Source: Finegoldia magna_J (GTDB taxonomy: Bacteria > Bacillota > Clostridia > Tissierellales > Peptoniphilaceae). Taken from it: a DNA stretch of 64,000 nucleotides. Location: the NCBI RefSeq assembly GCF_002243175.1, contig NZ_NDYF01000002.1, positions 47,922 to 111,921 on the forward strand, written 5' to 3'. Every line of letters starts with the position of its first letter. The first letter of the stretch is position 1. The notes under the pieces are model-generated. The model was not told where the DNA came from. It ran no database searches and worked only from the letters and a program-made list of their open reading frames with translations. This document shows positions 33,837-43,308 of this stretch, in pieces. The position numbers were made by a program, and so were the translations under genes.

Positions 33837-35177
33837 ATGAAGAATAAGAATTTTTACAAAAGAGCAATACAGGTGGCGTGGCCGTCGGTGTTGGAGAGCT
33901 TTTTCATTGCGCTTGCGGGAATTATCGACACGTACATGGTGTCGTCGATAGGAAGTTCTGCAGTCGCAGCTGTAGGTCTTACAACACAACCCAAATTCAT
34001 AGCGTTGGCGATATTTTTCTCCATAAACATCGCTACGTCGGCACTTGTTGCAAGACGTCTTGGAGAAGAAGACAAAGAAGGAGCGAACAGGATACTTGTC
34101 ACAGCGATTATCATGGGGCTCGTGCTAACGGTTGTTATAAGCACTGTGATGGTGTATTTCTCGGATAGCATTCTGAGACTTGCCGGAAGTAACTCAGACA
34201 CGCATACTGATGCGCTGAATTATTTCAGAATAATCATGGGAGGAATGATTTTCTCCGTGGTGAGTATGGCGATAAATGCAGCACAAAGAGGATCGGGCAA
34301 CACTAGAATTGCGTTCACGACTAACTTGGTGTCAAGTGTTGTCAATATATTTTTCAATTACTGCTTGATAGGTGGTAATTTTGGTTTTCCGAAAATGGAA
34401 GTTTCTGGAGCGGCACTTGCGACAGTACTTGGAACAGTCGTAAGTAGCATTATGTGTATCAGATCGCTTTTCAGAAAAGATGGTTTCGTACAAATCAAAT
34501 ATATTTTCAAAAAGAAAATCAAGCCAACAGTTGAAGTATTCACAAGTATCGTCAAACTTGGAACCAACTTGTTCGTTGAAAACATAGCCATGAGAATAGG
34601 ATTCTTGACAACGGCATTGATGGCAGCGGGACTTGGAACGGACACATTTGCAGCGCACAACGTAGGAATGAATCTTCTAAGTATTTGCTTTTCGTTTGCG
34701 GATGGAATGCAAGTCGCAGCAGTCGTTCTGACGGGATCAAGCCTTGGCGCTGGTAAGAAAGAAAACGCGAAGATTTACGGCAAAGTCTGCCAACGAATCG
34801 GGCTTATGATATCTTTGGTACTATCTGTGATATTGTTGTTATTTGGAAAAGGAATATTCCGCTTGTTCTTCGACAAACTCTCCATCATAGAAACTGGAGA
34901 AATCATCGCAAGATTCATCACAGTAATAGTCCTACTACAAATCTCACAAATCATCTACGGTGGATGTTTGAGATCAGCAGGAGATGTAAAATACACACTC
35001 ATCTCTTCAATCATAAGTGTAACAATCATAAGAACAGCAGTAACATACATCCTTGTATCTGTGTTTAACATGGGAATCGTGGGAATATGGCTAGGAATCT
35101 TCTCCGACCAATTCTCCAGATACATGTTCAACTCCATCAGATTCAGACAAGGTAAATGGGTTAACATTAAAATATAA
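33837..35177 (+). CDS. MATE-family multidrug/metabolite exporter
   Basis: A 446-residue protein with 12 membrane helices in two homologous halves. The N-terminal R-A-I-Q-V-A-W-P-S-V-L-E-S and I-D-T-Y-M-V-S-S-I-G-S-S-A-V-A-A-V-G mark the first MATE repeat; the second begins near residue 235 (K-L-G-T-N-L-F-V-E-N). The ATG at 33837 overlaps a TAG and has no clear ribosome site, unlike its neighbours, so translation may be weak or the start is elsewhere. It would expel cationic compounds with Na+ or H+ exchange. Base composition is richer in GC than the neighbours. Confidence 0.85.
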   Translation: MKNKNFYKRAIQVAWPSVLESFFIALAGIIDTYMVSSIGSSAVAAVGLTTQPKFIALAIFFSINIATSALVARRLGEEDKEGANRILVTAIIMGLVLTVVISTVMVYFSDSILRLAGSNSDTHTDALNYFRIIMGGMIFSVVSMAINAAQRGSGNTRIAFTTNLVSSVVNIFFNYCLIGGNFGFPKMEVSGAALATVLGTVVSSIMCIRSLFRKDGFVQIKYIFKKKIKPTVEVFTSIVKLGTNLFVENIAMRIGFLTTALMAAGLGTDTFAAHNVGMNLLSICFSFADGMQVAAVVLTGSSLGAGKKENAKIYGKVCQRIGLMISLVLSVILLLFGKGIFRLFFDKLSIIETGEIIARFITVIVLLQISQIIYGGCLRSAGDVKYTLISSIISVTIIRTAVTYILVSVFNMGIVGIWLGIFSDQFSRYMFNSIRFRQGKWVNIKI

Positions 35178-35191
35178 TTGGAATATAAAAG

Positions 35192-35215
35192 TCGCCTCGT
35201 GAGGGGCGGTTTTTT
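35192..35215 (+). terminator. Terminator after the MATE gene
   Basis: CGCCTC-GTGA-GGGGCG, a 6-bp stem with a GTGA loop, then six T. Confidence 0.8.
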
Positions 35216-35562
35216 GATGCAATAAAACGAATATCTAGAGCGAATATATGTTAGAACGCTTGGTCGATTTATTAACTAGTTTTATCTAGAAAATTTGTTT
35301 TAAATCTTTAACGCTTATTCTATATTTTTGAATTATAGATAATGAAATAATTCAGATTTAAATTATTGTAGTTTTTTATCTTTGGTTTATTGATAAAACT
35401 TTAAAGGGATGATTGTTTTGTTAAACTTAAATTTGATATATTTAATTTGGGTTCTATGGTATAATATAAAATAAATATAGTATTATATATTCACTGAAAT
35501 GACACATGATATACATGAGTAATTTCAAAGAAATATTAAAAAAGAAAAGGAGGAAAAACATT
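35216..35562. other. AT-rich leader region of the surface protein gene
   Basis: GAATATCTAGA at 35229 repeats the arm of the palindromic element at 13598, so a fragment of that repeat may lie here. An extended -10 (TGG-TATAAT, 35457-35465) without a good -35 is the best promoter candidate for the surface protein. In-frame ATGs at 35506 and 35515 precede the real ribosome site. Confidence 0.4.
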
Positions 35563-38500
35563 ATGCTAAAAAGTAAAAGGTTAACAGCTTTTTTTCTAGC
35601 TTGTTTAATGCTGCTGGGCACAATTTTTCCAGCTGGAAAAACGTTGGCTCAAGACGAAAAAGAGTTGGTTAAAACAAAAATTAGCATGAAAATCAAAGAT
35701 CAAAAAGGTAATACTATTATCTTAAATGATAAAACTAAGGAGGTGAAAAATTGTCGATTAGAAATAGACTGGGATGCAAGTGAATATAAAGCGGAAATTA
35801 ATGAAGGAGACTACTTTAATATAACACTTCCAAAAAATTTCGAGGCAGCTGAAAGTAATTTTGCAATCCGTACTCCTGATGGCGTTCAAGTCGCAAACGC
35901 ACATGTAAATAGGCTGAATTCTGAAGAGAGAGATACTCTAAATGTAGTATTTACAAGACTTGTAGAAGATAAAACGGATGTAAAAGGTAGTGTTTCTATT
36001 AGAGGCAACGTACTAAACACAAACACTCCTATTGGAGATAAAGAATCAAAAATTAAAGAAAATGAAACATCGACTAAAAAAACGATGAACTATAAAAATA
36101 ATGAAAATAAATCAACAGATGGAAAATGCTCTAATATTGAACTTAGTTTAGATATAGAATCATCAGATAAGACAGAATATTACGGAAAGGATATAATCCA
36201 AAGTAGAGTTGTTATTGATGGTAAGGGACTTGAGGACGAAGTTGAAGGTTTATATTATGATATTATATTCCCTTCTGAAGAGTTTCCAATAAGAAACGAT
36301 ATAAACTGGGATCCTATTGATGTGACAAGATGGGAAGACCCAAATAATCAAGGGAAGTATATAGATTCTACAGCTACTATCCAAAATTATCCTATGATTG
36401 ATAGGGTGGAAAAGAGAGTAGAAGACGGCAAGACTATTTATAGAGTTTATTTAAAAGCCATAGATTCGACCACTACTTTAAAAATACCTTATACCTTTAG
36501 TTTTAAAGATAACATTACACCACCAGATTATAAATTCCAACCAGAAGTTAAGCTTTATGATGCCAATGGATGTCTTGTAAAAGAAGCAAAAGATAAAGTT
36601 TATTCTATTAAATATGCTGACTTTAGGGGAAGAAAATTAGTTAACCTATCTAGTGAAAAAGATCAAATGAATTATGGTGGTAGTGAAGATAAAAACAATC
36701 CTCGCAGAATATCAGAAGATGACACAAGACCTGTAAACTTCCAATTCCAGTTAGAAGCTATCAATGGTGGATACAGAGGAATGAATGCAAGGGCTCTTAA
36801 AAGTTTTGTAATCACTGACACTTTACCAACTTATACGGATAAGGATGGAAAAGAAAGGACAGCTGAGTTTAGACCAGAAGAAAACCCAGGCTGGGTGCTT
36901 TCTGCAGATGGAAAGACTGTAACTTATAATCTTAATGAAAGAAAAAGACATAGTAATAATGACGGAGAATTTTTAAATGGTGGTGCTGCAGGTGACCTAT
37001 ATGAAGAAGGCGTTCAGTTAAAGTTACGCTTTCCAGGAGCAAAAACCAATTCAAAGGATACTCCAAAAGATGATAGGATCTATTATGACAATAGTGTTGA
37101 TATAGAAGCAAAACCATATAACCCAAGCAAAGGAGAAGTCTACAAGGCTTCCGCTAATTTAAGCTTTCAATTGACATCTGACCCATTAGATAGGAAGGGC
37201 ATATTTTGGAAGAATAACGAATATGATGCCGGAATACTCTATCCAGAATCACCAGCCAAGACTTATTATGATCCATCAGGTATGGCTACAGCGGAAGTAA
37301 ATTATAGCGTTTATCTACAAAATAGAACATCTGATCCTATGAAAGATATAGTCATCATTGAAGATGCTAAGAATTTTGATTCCAGATTTTATGTGTCAGG
37401 TGTATCGATACCATATCAAGCTTTACCTAATAAATATAATTTGAAACCTGAGCAGTATGAAATAAGGGGTATTAAGTCAGATGGAACTTATGATATTATA
37501 ACTGATCAACTAATAAATAAAATTACTCAGGAAGAAGCAAAAAATATAAGAAGGCAAGTTCTTGATGGAAAGATAGAAAGAGAAAATGCTCCAGCTTTAA
37601 ATCCAGAGTATGAAAGAGTTGAGATACATTTAAAAAATTACGAACTGCCAGTAGGTGCTCAGCTTAAATTAGATGTAAAAATGAAGTACAAGGATCCTTT
37701 TAAGGTTAAATTTGAACAAGATAAGGCTCTTAACAATACAGCAGAGGTAATGTTTAAATCCGGGGGAGATAAATACGCTTTTACAGCGTCAGCAGATAAA
37801 TATCTAATACCAATAGAAGAGTCTGTTAAACTTTATAAGAACACCAATTACGTAGGTAATACGACGCCTAAAGTTGGAGATAAGATTAGATATGATATAG
37901 AATATGATTTTAGAGGGTTGTCTGACCAAAGAGAACTTTCGAACTTGACGTTTGTGGATTTATTGCCAGAGGGTGTAAGTACAGATCAAAAAGAATTAGG
38001 TTTGTGGGTTATTGATACCGGAGGTGGATTTAATTATAAATATGAGCTGGTAAAGAATTACAATAATACGGGTAGAGATGCTCTTATTTTAAAATTTGAT
38101 AACTTTTTAGTGGGCGACCTTAGGACTATTATTGGTAAGAGATTGAAATTTAATTTTTATGGAAAAATTAACGAGAATATTGTTCCAGAGAAGGCAATTA
38201 CAGAAAAACTTAATAATGACAATATAGTATATTCTTACTTCAATGATGACCAATCTGTGCTAAATCCTAAAGTTGGTGATCCGTTGTCATCTACAGTGGT
38301 TGTTGATAAACTTGATATAAATAATAATGGTAAGACACATGACTCTATCTTGATGGCGAAGTCAGATGTAAAATCTATTTTGGCACAGAGTGTAAAAAGT
38401 ATTAAAAGAATAAGAAGTATAGAGCCGATAGAAGAAAATGGGGACCTTGTATATGATAGGGCATTTTCATTAGATACAGTTACTAATTATGCTGATAAAG

Positions 38501-40950
38501 CCAATGATAAATTAGGTAGGTTTGAATATCAACTGAGAGTAAATAACTATATAGAAGAGCCTTTAAAGAATTTAGAAATTTATGATATCCTACCAAGTTT
38601 TGTAGATGGAAATAACAAATATAGAAATAAGCTTGTCGATGAAATAAAAATCTATAAAGCTGGTAAAGATGTAACAAGTGATTTTTCTGTTTTTTATACA
38701 ACAGATAAAAATCCTTCAGAAGATCCAGTAAAAGCTGTAAAAAGTCAAAATTGGGTTAAGAATCCAACATCTTATGAAGATATAACCGCTATAAAGATAC
38801 TCAGCAATAATAATCCTGTCTTAGGAGACTATGAAACCATAGATATAAGGCTTCAAATGAAGGCTCCAGAATATCCTGGTAACAATAATCTCAATGATAA
38901 AGTTGCAACGAACAGCTTTTTTGTAAGATATGCGGAAGATGGAAATTTTGGAGAATCTAATTCTGTTACGAATGGCTTAATAAGAAGAAAAAATGTTAGC
39001 GTAGAAAAAAATTGGGAAGATGATAATAACAAAGATGGTAAGAGACCAGATAAAGCAACAGTTAAGTTATTAGCAAATGGAGCTGATACAGGCAAAGAAT
39101 TAGTTTTAACAAAAGATAATAATTGGAAAGGTACTTTTACAAATCTAGACGAATACAAGGATAAAGAAAAGATTGTCTATACAGTAAAAGAAATTGACGA
39201 AAAAGATGGTAGCATTACCATTGGAGACAACAAGTACCAAGTAAGTTACGGCGGAACAGAAGAAGATGGTTTTACAATAACAAACAAGTTAGAGGAAAAA
39301 TCAAGCCCATGGACACCAATAACACCATCAAAGACAGACATCAAAGTAGAAAAAGCATGGGAAGATAAAGATGGAAAAGAAATAGCAGCCCCAGTAGAAA
39401 AAATAGAAGTAGAACTCTACAGAGATGGGAAAGCTACAGGCAAAAAGCTAGAACTAAACAAAGCCAACAAGTGGCGTGGAGAATTCAAAGACTTAGATGT
39501 ATTGGAAAAAGTAGACTCAGAAAAAGCCTACGAATACACAGTAAAAGAAGTCGGCGAAGAAAATGGCAAAGTAGCAATTGGTACGAATAAATATCAAGTA
39601 AGCTATGAAGGAAACGCAAAAGATGGTTTGAAGGTAATCAACAAAGAAGAGCCAGAAACACCAGATAAACCAAAAGATCCAGACAAACCATGGACACCAC
39701 TAACACCATCAAAAGAAGACATTAAAGTTGAAAAGATCTGGCAAGATAAAGATGGCAAAGTTATAGACGCTCCAGAAGACAAGATCGAAGTAGAACTCTA
39801 CAGAGATGGAAAATCTACAGGCAAAAAGCTAGAACTAAACAAAGCCAACAAGTGGCGTGGAGAATTCAAAGACTTAGATGTAGTAGAAAAAGTAGACTCA
39901 GAAAAAGCCTACGAATACACAGTAAAAGAAGTCGGCGAAGAAAATGGCAAAGTAGCAATTGGTACGAATAAATATCAAGTAAGCTATGAAGGAAACGCAA
40001 AAGATGGTTTGAAGGTAATCAACAAAGAAGAGCCAGAAACACCAGATAAACCAAAAGATCCAGACAAACCATGGACACCACTAACACCATCAAAAGAAGA
40101 CATTAAAGTTGAAAAGATCTGGCAAGATAAAGATGGCAAAGTTATAGACGCTCCAGAAGACAAGATCGAAGTAGAACTCTACAGAGATGGAAAATCTACA
40201 GGCAAAAAGCTAGAACTAAACAAAGCCAACAAGTGGCGTGGAGAATTCAAAGACTTAGATGTAGTAGAAAAAGTAGACTCAGAAAAATCCTATGAATACA
40301 CAGTAAAAGAAGTCGGCGAAGAAAATGGCAAAGTAGCAATTGGTACGAATAAATATCAAGTAAGCTATGAAGGAAACGCAAAAGATGGTTTGAAGGTAAT
40401 CAACAAAGAAGAGCCAGAAACACCAGATAAACCAAAAGATCCAGACAAGCCATGGACACCGCTAACACCATCAAAGACAGACATCAAAGTAGAAAAAGCA
40501 TGGAAAGATAAAGATGGAAAAGAAATAGCAGCCCCAGTAGAAAAAATAGAAGTAGAACTCTACAGAGATGGGAAAGCTACAGGCAAAAAGCTAGAACTAA
40601 ACAAAGCCAACAAGTGGAGTGGAGAATTCAAAGACTTAGATGTATTGGAAAAAGTAGACTCAGAAAAAGCCTACGAATACACAGTAAAAGAAGTCGGAGA
40701 AGAAAAAGGCAAAGTAGTTATAGGAAACAATAAATACGAAGTAAAATATAGCGGAAGCATGAAAGATGGATTCACTATAACTAACAAAGAAGAGCCAATA
40801 ATTCCGCCAACACCAATAACACCATCAAAACAACAAGCTAGAAAATTACCGAAATCAGGAAGTACAATGGAGTTATTTACTCTTTCAGTGGCTGGATTGA
40901 TTTCGGCGACAGGAGCTTTTTTGGAATCGAGAAAAAAGAAGAAAAGATAA
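35563..40950 (+). CDS. LPxTG-type wall-anchored surface protein with Cna B-type repeats
   Basis: A 1795-residue exported protein starting at ATG 35563 after AGGAGG. Order: signal peptide (1-30), an adhesin-like N-terminal part with beta-rich domains (about 30-1140), one divergent Cna-B domain (from 38992), then four 127-residue Cna-B repeats joined by proline-rich P-D-K-P-K-D-P-D-K-P-W-T-P linkers. It ends with the sorting signal LPKSG, a hydrophobic segment and KKKKR. Sortase would link it to peptidoglycan; LPKSG has Ser where Thr is usual. Cna-B domains act as stalks, often stiffened by Lys-Asn isopeptide bonds. No sortase gene is adjacent. The binding partner is unknown. Confidence 0.88.
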   Translation: MLKSKRLTAFFLACLMLLGTIFPAGKTLAQDEKELVKTKISMKIKDQKGNTIILNDKTKEVKNCRLEIDWDASEYKAEINEGDYFNITLPKNFEAAESNFAIRTPDGVQVANAHVNRLNSEERDTLNVVFTRLVEDKTDVKGSVSIRGNVLNTNTPIGDKESKIKENETSTKKTMNYKNNENKSTDGKCSNIELSLDIESSDKTEYYGKDIIQSRVVIDGKGLEDEVEGLYYDIIFPSEEFPIRNDINWDPIDVTRWEDPNNQGKYIDSTATIQNYPMIDRVEKRVEDGKTIYRVYLKAIDSTTTLKIPYTFSFKDNITPPDYKFQPEVKLYDANGCLVKEAKDKVYSIKYADFRGRKLVNLSSEKDQMNYGGSEDKNNPRRISEDDTRPVNFQFQLEAINGGYRGMNARALKSFVITDTLPTYTDKDGKERTAEFRPEENPGWVLSADGKTVTYNLNERKRHSNNDGEFLNGGAAGDLYEEGVQLKLRFPGAKTNSKDTPKDDRIYYDNSVDIEAKPYNPSKGEVYKASANLSFQLTSDPLDRKGIFWKNNEYDAGILYPESPAKTYYDPSGMATAEVNYSVYLQNRTSDPMKDIVIIEDAKNFDSRFYVSGVSIPYQALPNKYNLKPEQYEIRGIKSDGTYDIITDQLINKITQEEAKNIRRQVLDGKIERENAPALNPEYERVEIHLKNYELPVGAQLKLDVKMKYKDPFKVKFEQDKALNNTAEVMFKSGGDKYAFTASADKYLIPIEESVKLYKNTNYVGNTTPKVGDKIRYDIEYDFRGLSDQRELSNLTFVDLLPEGVSTDQKELGLWVIDTGGGFNYKYELVKNYNNTGRDALILKFDNFLVGDLRTIIGKRLKFNFYGKINENIVPEKAITEKLNNDNIVYSYFNDDQSVLNPKVGDPLSSTVVVDKLDINNNGKTHDSILMAKSDVKSILAQSVKSIKRIRSIEPIEENGDLVYDRAFSLDTVTNYADKANDKLGRFEYQLRVNNYIEEPLKNLEIYDILPSFVDGNNKYRNKLVDEIKIYKAGKDVTSDFSVFYTTDKNPSEDPVKAVKSQNWVKNPTSYEDITAIKILSNNNPVLGDYETIDIRLQMKAPEYPGNNNLNDKVATNSFFVRYAEDGNFGESNSVTNGLIRRKNVSVEKNWEDDNNKDGKRPDKATVKLLANGADTGKELVLTKDNNWKGTFTNLDEYKDKEKIVYTVKEIDEKDGSITIGDNKYQVSYGGTEEDGFTITNKLEEKSSPWTPITPSKTDIKVEKAWEDKDGKEIAAPVEKIEVELYRDGKATGKKLELNKANKWRGEFKDLDVLEKVDSEKAYEYTVKEVGEENGKVAIGTNKYQVSYEGNAKDGLKVINKEEPETPDKPKDPDKPWTPLTPSKEDIKVEKIWQDKDGKVIDAPEDKIEVELYRDGKSTGKKLELNKANKWRGEFKDLDVVEKVDSEKAYEYTVKEVGEENGKVAIGTNKYQVSYEGNAKDGLKVINKEEPETPDKPKDPDKPWTPLTPSKEDIKVEKIWQDKDGKVIDAPEDKIEVELYRDGKSTGKKLELNKANKWRGEFKDLDVVEKVDSEKSYEYTVKEVGEENGKVAIGTNKYQVSYEGNAKDGLKVINKEEPETPDKPKDPDKPWTPLTPSKTDIKVEKAWKDKDGKEIAAPVEKIEVELYRDGKATGKKLELNKANKWSGEFKDLDVLEKVDSEKAYEYTVKEVGEEKGKVVIGNNKYEVKYSGSMKDGFTITNKEEPIIPPTPITPSKQQARKLPKSGSTMELFTLSVAGLISATGAFLESRKKKKR
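39340..40800 (+). repeat. Four tandem 381-bp Cna-B repeats
   Basis: Units begin at 39340, 39721, 40102 and 40483, an exact 381-base (127-codon) period. Units 2 and 3 are almost identical in DNA (differences include GCC-TAC versus TCC-TAT near 40290). Unit 1 matches unit 4 in its first half and unit 2 in its second half. The last unit is cut off by the anchor region. Confidence 0.9.
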
Positions 40951-41113
40951 AGCTACTATAAGTAAATCTAACATAAAATTATTAGTTTAATTAACTAGTT
41001 TTTTAAGATGTGTAAGATTGTTAAAATTTTTAAACAAAGGATGTTTATGATGGGAAGATGATGTAACCTGTACAGTAGAACTAAATATTAGTTAAGTTAA
41101 TACGCTTGACATG

Positions 41114-41155
41114 TACCCTCTTTACTGATTAAACTGGTAAAGAGGGTATTTTTAT
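41114..41155 (+). terminator. Terminator downstream of the surface protein gene
   Basis: TACCCTCTTTAC pairs with GTAAAGAGGGTA (12 bp) around an 11-base loop, followed by five T. The 160 bases between the gene and this hairpin hold nothing else I can name. Confidence 0.85.
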
Positions 41156-41647
41156 GTAATGCAGTTAGAGGATGTGCACAATTGTATAGACAAGAAAAAT
41201 GGTATGATACACCAAAAAAATTTAAAGAAAAAATTTACGTAATGATCAGATTATGATTTAGGTCAGAAAAACTACATAGAAATAAAGAATAATAATATTA
41301 ATTAGACTGCTGATAAGAAACTATAGATTGTATCTTAGGTGTTTTCAAGAAATTTGTTAAGTATGTATCGATTGAGCATGCAATTAATTCAGAATATTTT
41401 TATACGTAGATCAATAATTACAAAGTTTATGGATATACTAGACTGTGGTTAAATAGAAAGGTCATAAATCTAATAATACTTCCATTAAATAGCTTAATGA
41501 ATTTGAAATACAAGAACTTATAAGATTTAGAACAGAAAATGAATATAAAAGTCGGAAATAAAGTGATAAAAAGAATCTCAGAACTGCATTACCCGACTCA
41601 AGGTGAAAAAAGTGGTAACCGTAAAGAAACTAAAAAATGTGTAGAGG
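41156..41647. pseudogene. Heavily decayed insertion-sequence DNA
   Basis: Stops in all frames, but protein-like scraps remain, such as E-H-A-I-N-S-E-Y-F near 41372 and V-Y-G-Y-T-R-L-W-L-N-R-K near 41431, and a run R-F-R-T-E-N-E-Y-K-S-R-K near 41527. It ends against an IS-like terminal repeat at 41648. I take it as a dead transposase; the family is not certain. Confidence 0.4.
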
Positions 41648-41707
41648 GTATGTGAAAAGTTTTGTATATCAGCTCCTCCTGATAGGTTGTGAGCTGATAT
41701 TTTTTTG
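41648..41707 (+). repeat. IS-like end (copy 2) with terminator hairpin
   Basis: GTATGTGAAAAGTTTTGT begins the repeat that matches 3693-3721 inverted. It runs into ATATCAGCTC (41666-41675) pairing with GAGCTGATAT (41691-41700) and seven T, a strong terminator. The gap from here to 41954 has no gene I can support. Confidence 0.5.
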
Positions 41708-41954
41708 ATTTAAAAAAATATTACTAAAATCTGAAAGTTCAGATATTTGTAACCTAATTTTGGCACAATTAAACTAAAAGGTCAAGATTTTTCAAATCTC
41801 CCTTTTGCCTAATTGTATTTTTTAAAAATTTGAAGATTTCTGTCAAGAGCTGGTCGTCAGACTAGGGCTATGTCTTTACTATTAACTGGAAGATTCAAAT
41901 TATTCCATATTCTTCATTACAGAGATTCTTTATTCATAAACTATTTCTCAGCTA

Positions 41955-42500
41955 CTAACGCATAGTTTTAGTATATTGCTTAAAAGCGTATGCAATATAC
42001 TTTACACCACAAATTGTAAAATACACTCCGATTAAATATACAACCGTAAAAGATGCTCTTAAAGGGTTGTACAACATCATAATTCCAAGAATTAAAGTAA
42101 TAATATTAATTATGATATTAAGATGGTAAAGTCCACCTGGAACAAACCTTAGATATCTTCCGAAACTAATATCGTTGATTGAATCGATAATAAACCAAAT
42201 CGAAAACACATACGGAATGATCGATACAGCAGATTCGACATTAAAAACAAGAATGAGTCCAAGTATTATATCTATTATGCTTATCCAAAAGAATAATTTT
42301 ATGTTCAGTCTTGTAAAATCTTTTATCTTTTTATAAATAAAAACTCCGCCTACGCCTTTAACAATCGCAATTATTCCAAAATAAATCACCAGACTCGCTA
42401 AGCTGGCATATGGATTTTTAAAAGCAATGAATGAAACTATAATAAAACAAATACCTGTTATAAGAGAAATCCAATCAACTGATTTCTTTTCTTCTACCAT
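41955..42500 (-). CDS. DUF308/HdeD-family membrane protein
   Basis: A 181-residue protein with six hydrophobic helices in three similar pairs (about 10-50, 65-108 and 125-172). Small glycines and the F-F-W-I-S-I-I-D-I-I-L-G-L-I-L-V segment fit the DUF308 family that includes E. coli HdeD, an acid-resistance membrane protein. The ATG follows AGGAGGTATTACT on the minus strand. It is a single gene with no operon partner. Biochemical role unknown. Confidence 0.75.
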   Translation of the reverse strand: MVEEKKSVDWISLITGICFIIVSFIAFKNPYASLASLVIYFGIIAIVKGVGGVFIYKKIKDFTRLNIKLFFWISIIDIILGLILVFNVESAVSIIPYVFSIWFIIDSINDISFGRYLRFVPGGLYHLNIIINIITLILGIMMLYNPLRASFTVVYLIGVYFTICGVKYIAYAFKQYTKTMR

Positions 42501-42668
42501 AGTAATACCTCCTTAAATTATTGATATATTTTATATACCCAGATTTAAAGAATATAATTCACTAAATATTAAGAAAATTATTAACAACGACTTTGTCGCA
42601 AGTTAAAACGAAAAATGTCTAGCGAAAAATTACTTGCGAAACTTTTTAGCAATAAAAATAAAAATTGT

Positions 42669-42824
42669 TTTAGCTAAGAATATCATTCGTAAAAAATAAC
42701 TACAAATTCTAGCGAAGTGAACCGTTAAAAAATCTCACTCGTGCCAGAGCGAAGCTCGCACTTGAGATTTTAGGTTCACAAGTTTTGAATTTGTTTATTT
42801 TTGGAGACAGATATTCGTGCTAAA
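42669..42824. repeat. Large imperfect palindromic element (member 2)
   Basis: Nested arms close from outside in: TTTAGC/GCTAAA (42669, 42819), GAATATC/GATATTC (42678, 42810), CAAATTC/GAATTTG (42703, 42787), TGAACC/GGTTCA (42718, 42773), AATCTCA/TGAGATT (42731, 42763), and a central GAGC-GAA-GCTC hairpin (42747-42757). The GAATATC/GATATTC arms and layout are shared with 13564-13757. Confidence 0.65.
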
Positions 42825-42923
42825 TTATTTTTGCTTTTGATATACACTTGGCAAGCTAGAGCATTTTTGTTTTTAAAAATAAACGTGCTAAATTATTTTT
42901 GTTTTTGAGATACGTTCAGCAAG
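42817..42923 (+). repeat. Direct repeat pair, 68-base period
   Basis: GTGCTAAATTATTTTTG-Y-TTTTGA-K-ATAC starts at 42817 and again at 42885, about 39 matching bases with few changes. It lies between the palindromic element and the S10 promoter; the remaining bases to 43059 are AT-rich without a gene. Confidence 0.6.
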
Positions 42924-43059
42924 TCAAAAAATCCGTAAATTATCTGGAAAATTTCCCTCAAAACTCATTTTATTTCGCAGCCCTTTTATTATATAATAAG
43001 GAAGAAAACAAATTTTTCGTAAAAATCTATAAATTTTACAAAAAAACTTCAAAAAAGTG

Positions 43060-43088
43060 TTGACATTGTTGTATAGACAATGTATAAT
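43060..43088 (+). promoter_or_regulatory. Consensus promoter of the S10 supercluster
   Basis: TTGACA (43060-43065), 17-base spacer, TATAAT (43083-43088): perfect sigma-A consensus in both boxes. Confidence 0.85.
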
Positions 43089-43094
43089 ACCAGT

Positions 43095-43308
43095 TGTGCC
43101 TAAAGTTAGTAAGCGTAGAAGTGGAAGGTTGCTCGGGAAACGTGATTAATCTTCCGAGGTAATTTTCACCGAGAAGTCCTACACGATTAGGGCGATGGGT
43201 TAAACTTTTTAAAAAAGTTTTTTAAATTTTAGGTCACTGTACACCCGGGAGGGTGTATGAATATAACCCAGCAAGACGCTTCTTCAAAAATATAGAGGAG
43301 GTGCCTAA
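43095..43308 (+). ncRNA. Structured 5' leader of the S10 operon
   Basis: About 210 transcribed bases precede rpsJ. TGGGTTA (43196-43202) pairs with TAACCCA (43264-43270) and encloses a weak AAACTTTT/AAAAGTTT hairpin followed by T (terminator-like) and ACACCC-GGGA-GGGTGT (43241-43256). An earlier GGAAG/CTTCC pairing spans 43122-43155. In other bacteria such leaders are targets of feedback by a ribosomal protein such as L4. Ligand here is inference. Confidence 0.55.

Noticed and set aside
39337..40830. CRISPR-like array suggested by regular spacing
   Set aside because: The 381-base units are in-frame Cna-B protein repeats, not short repeats with unique spacers. No CRISPR array was seen in the window.
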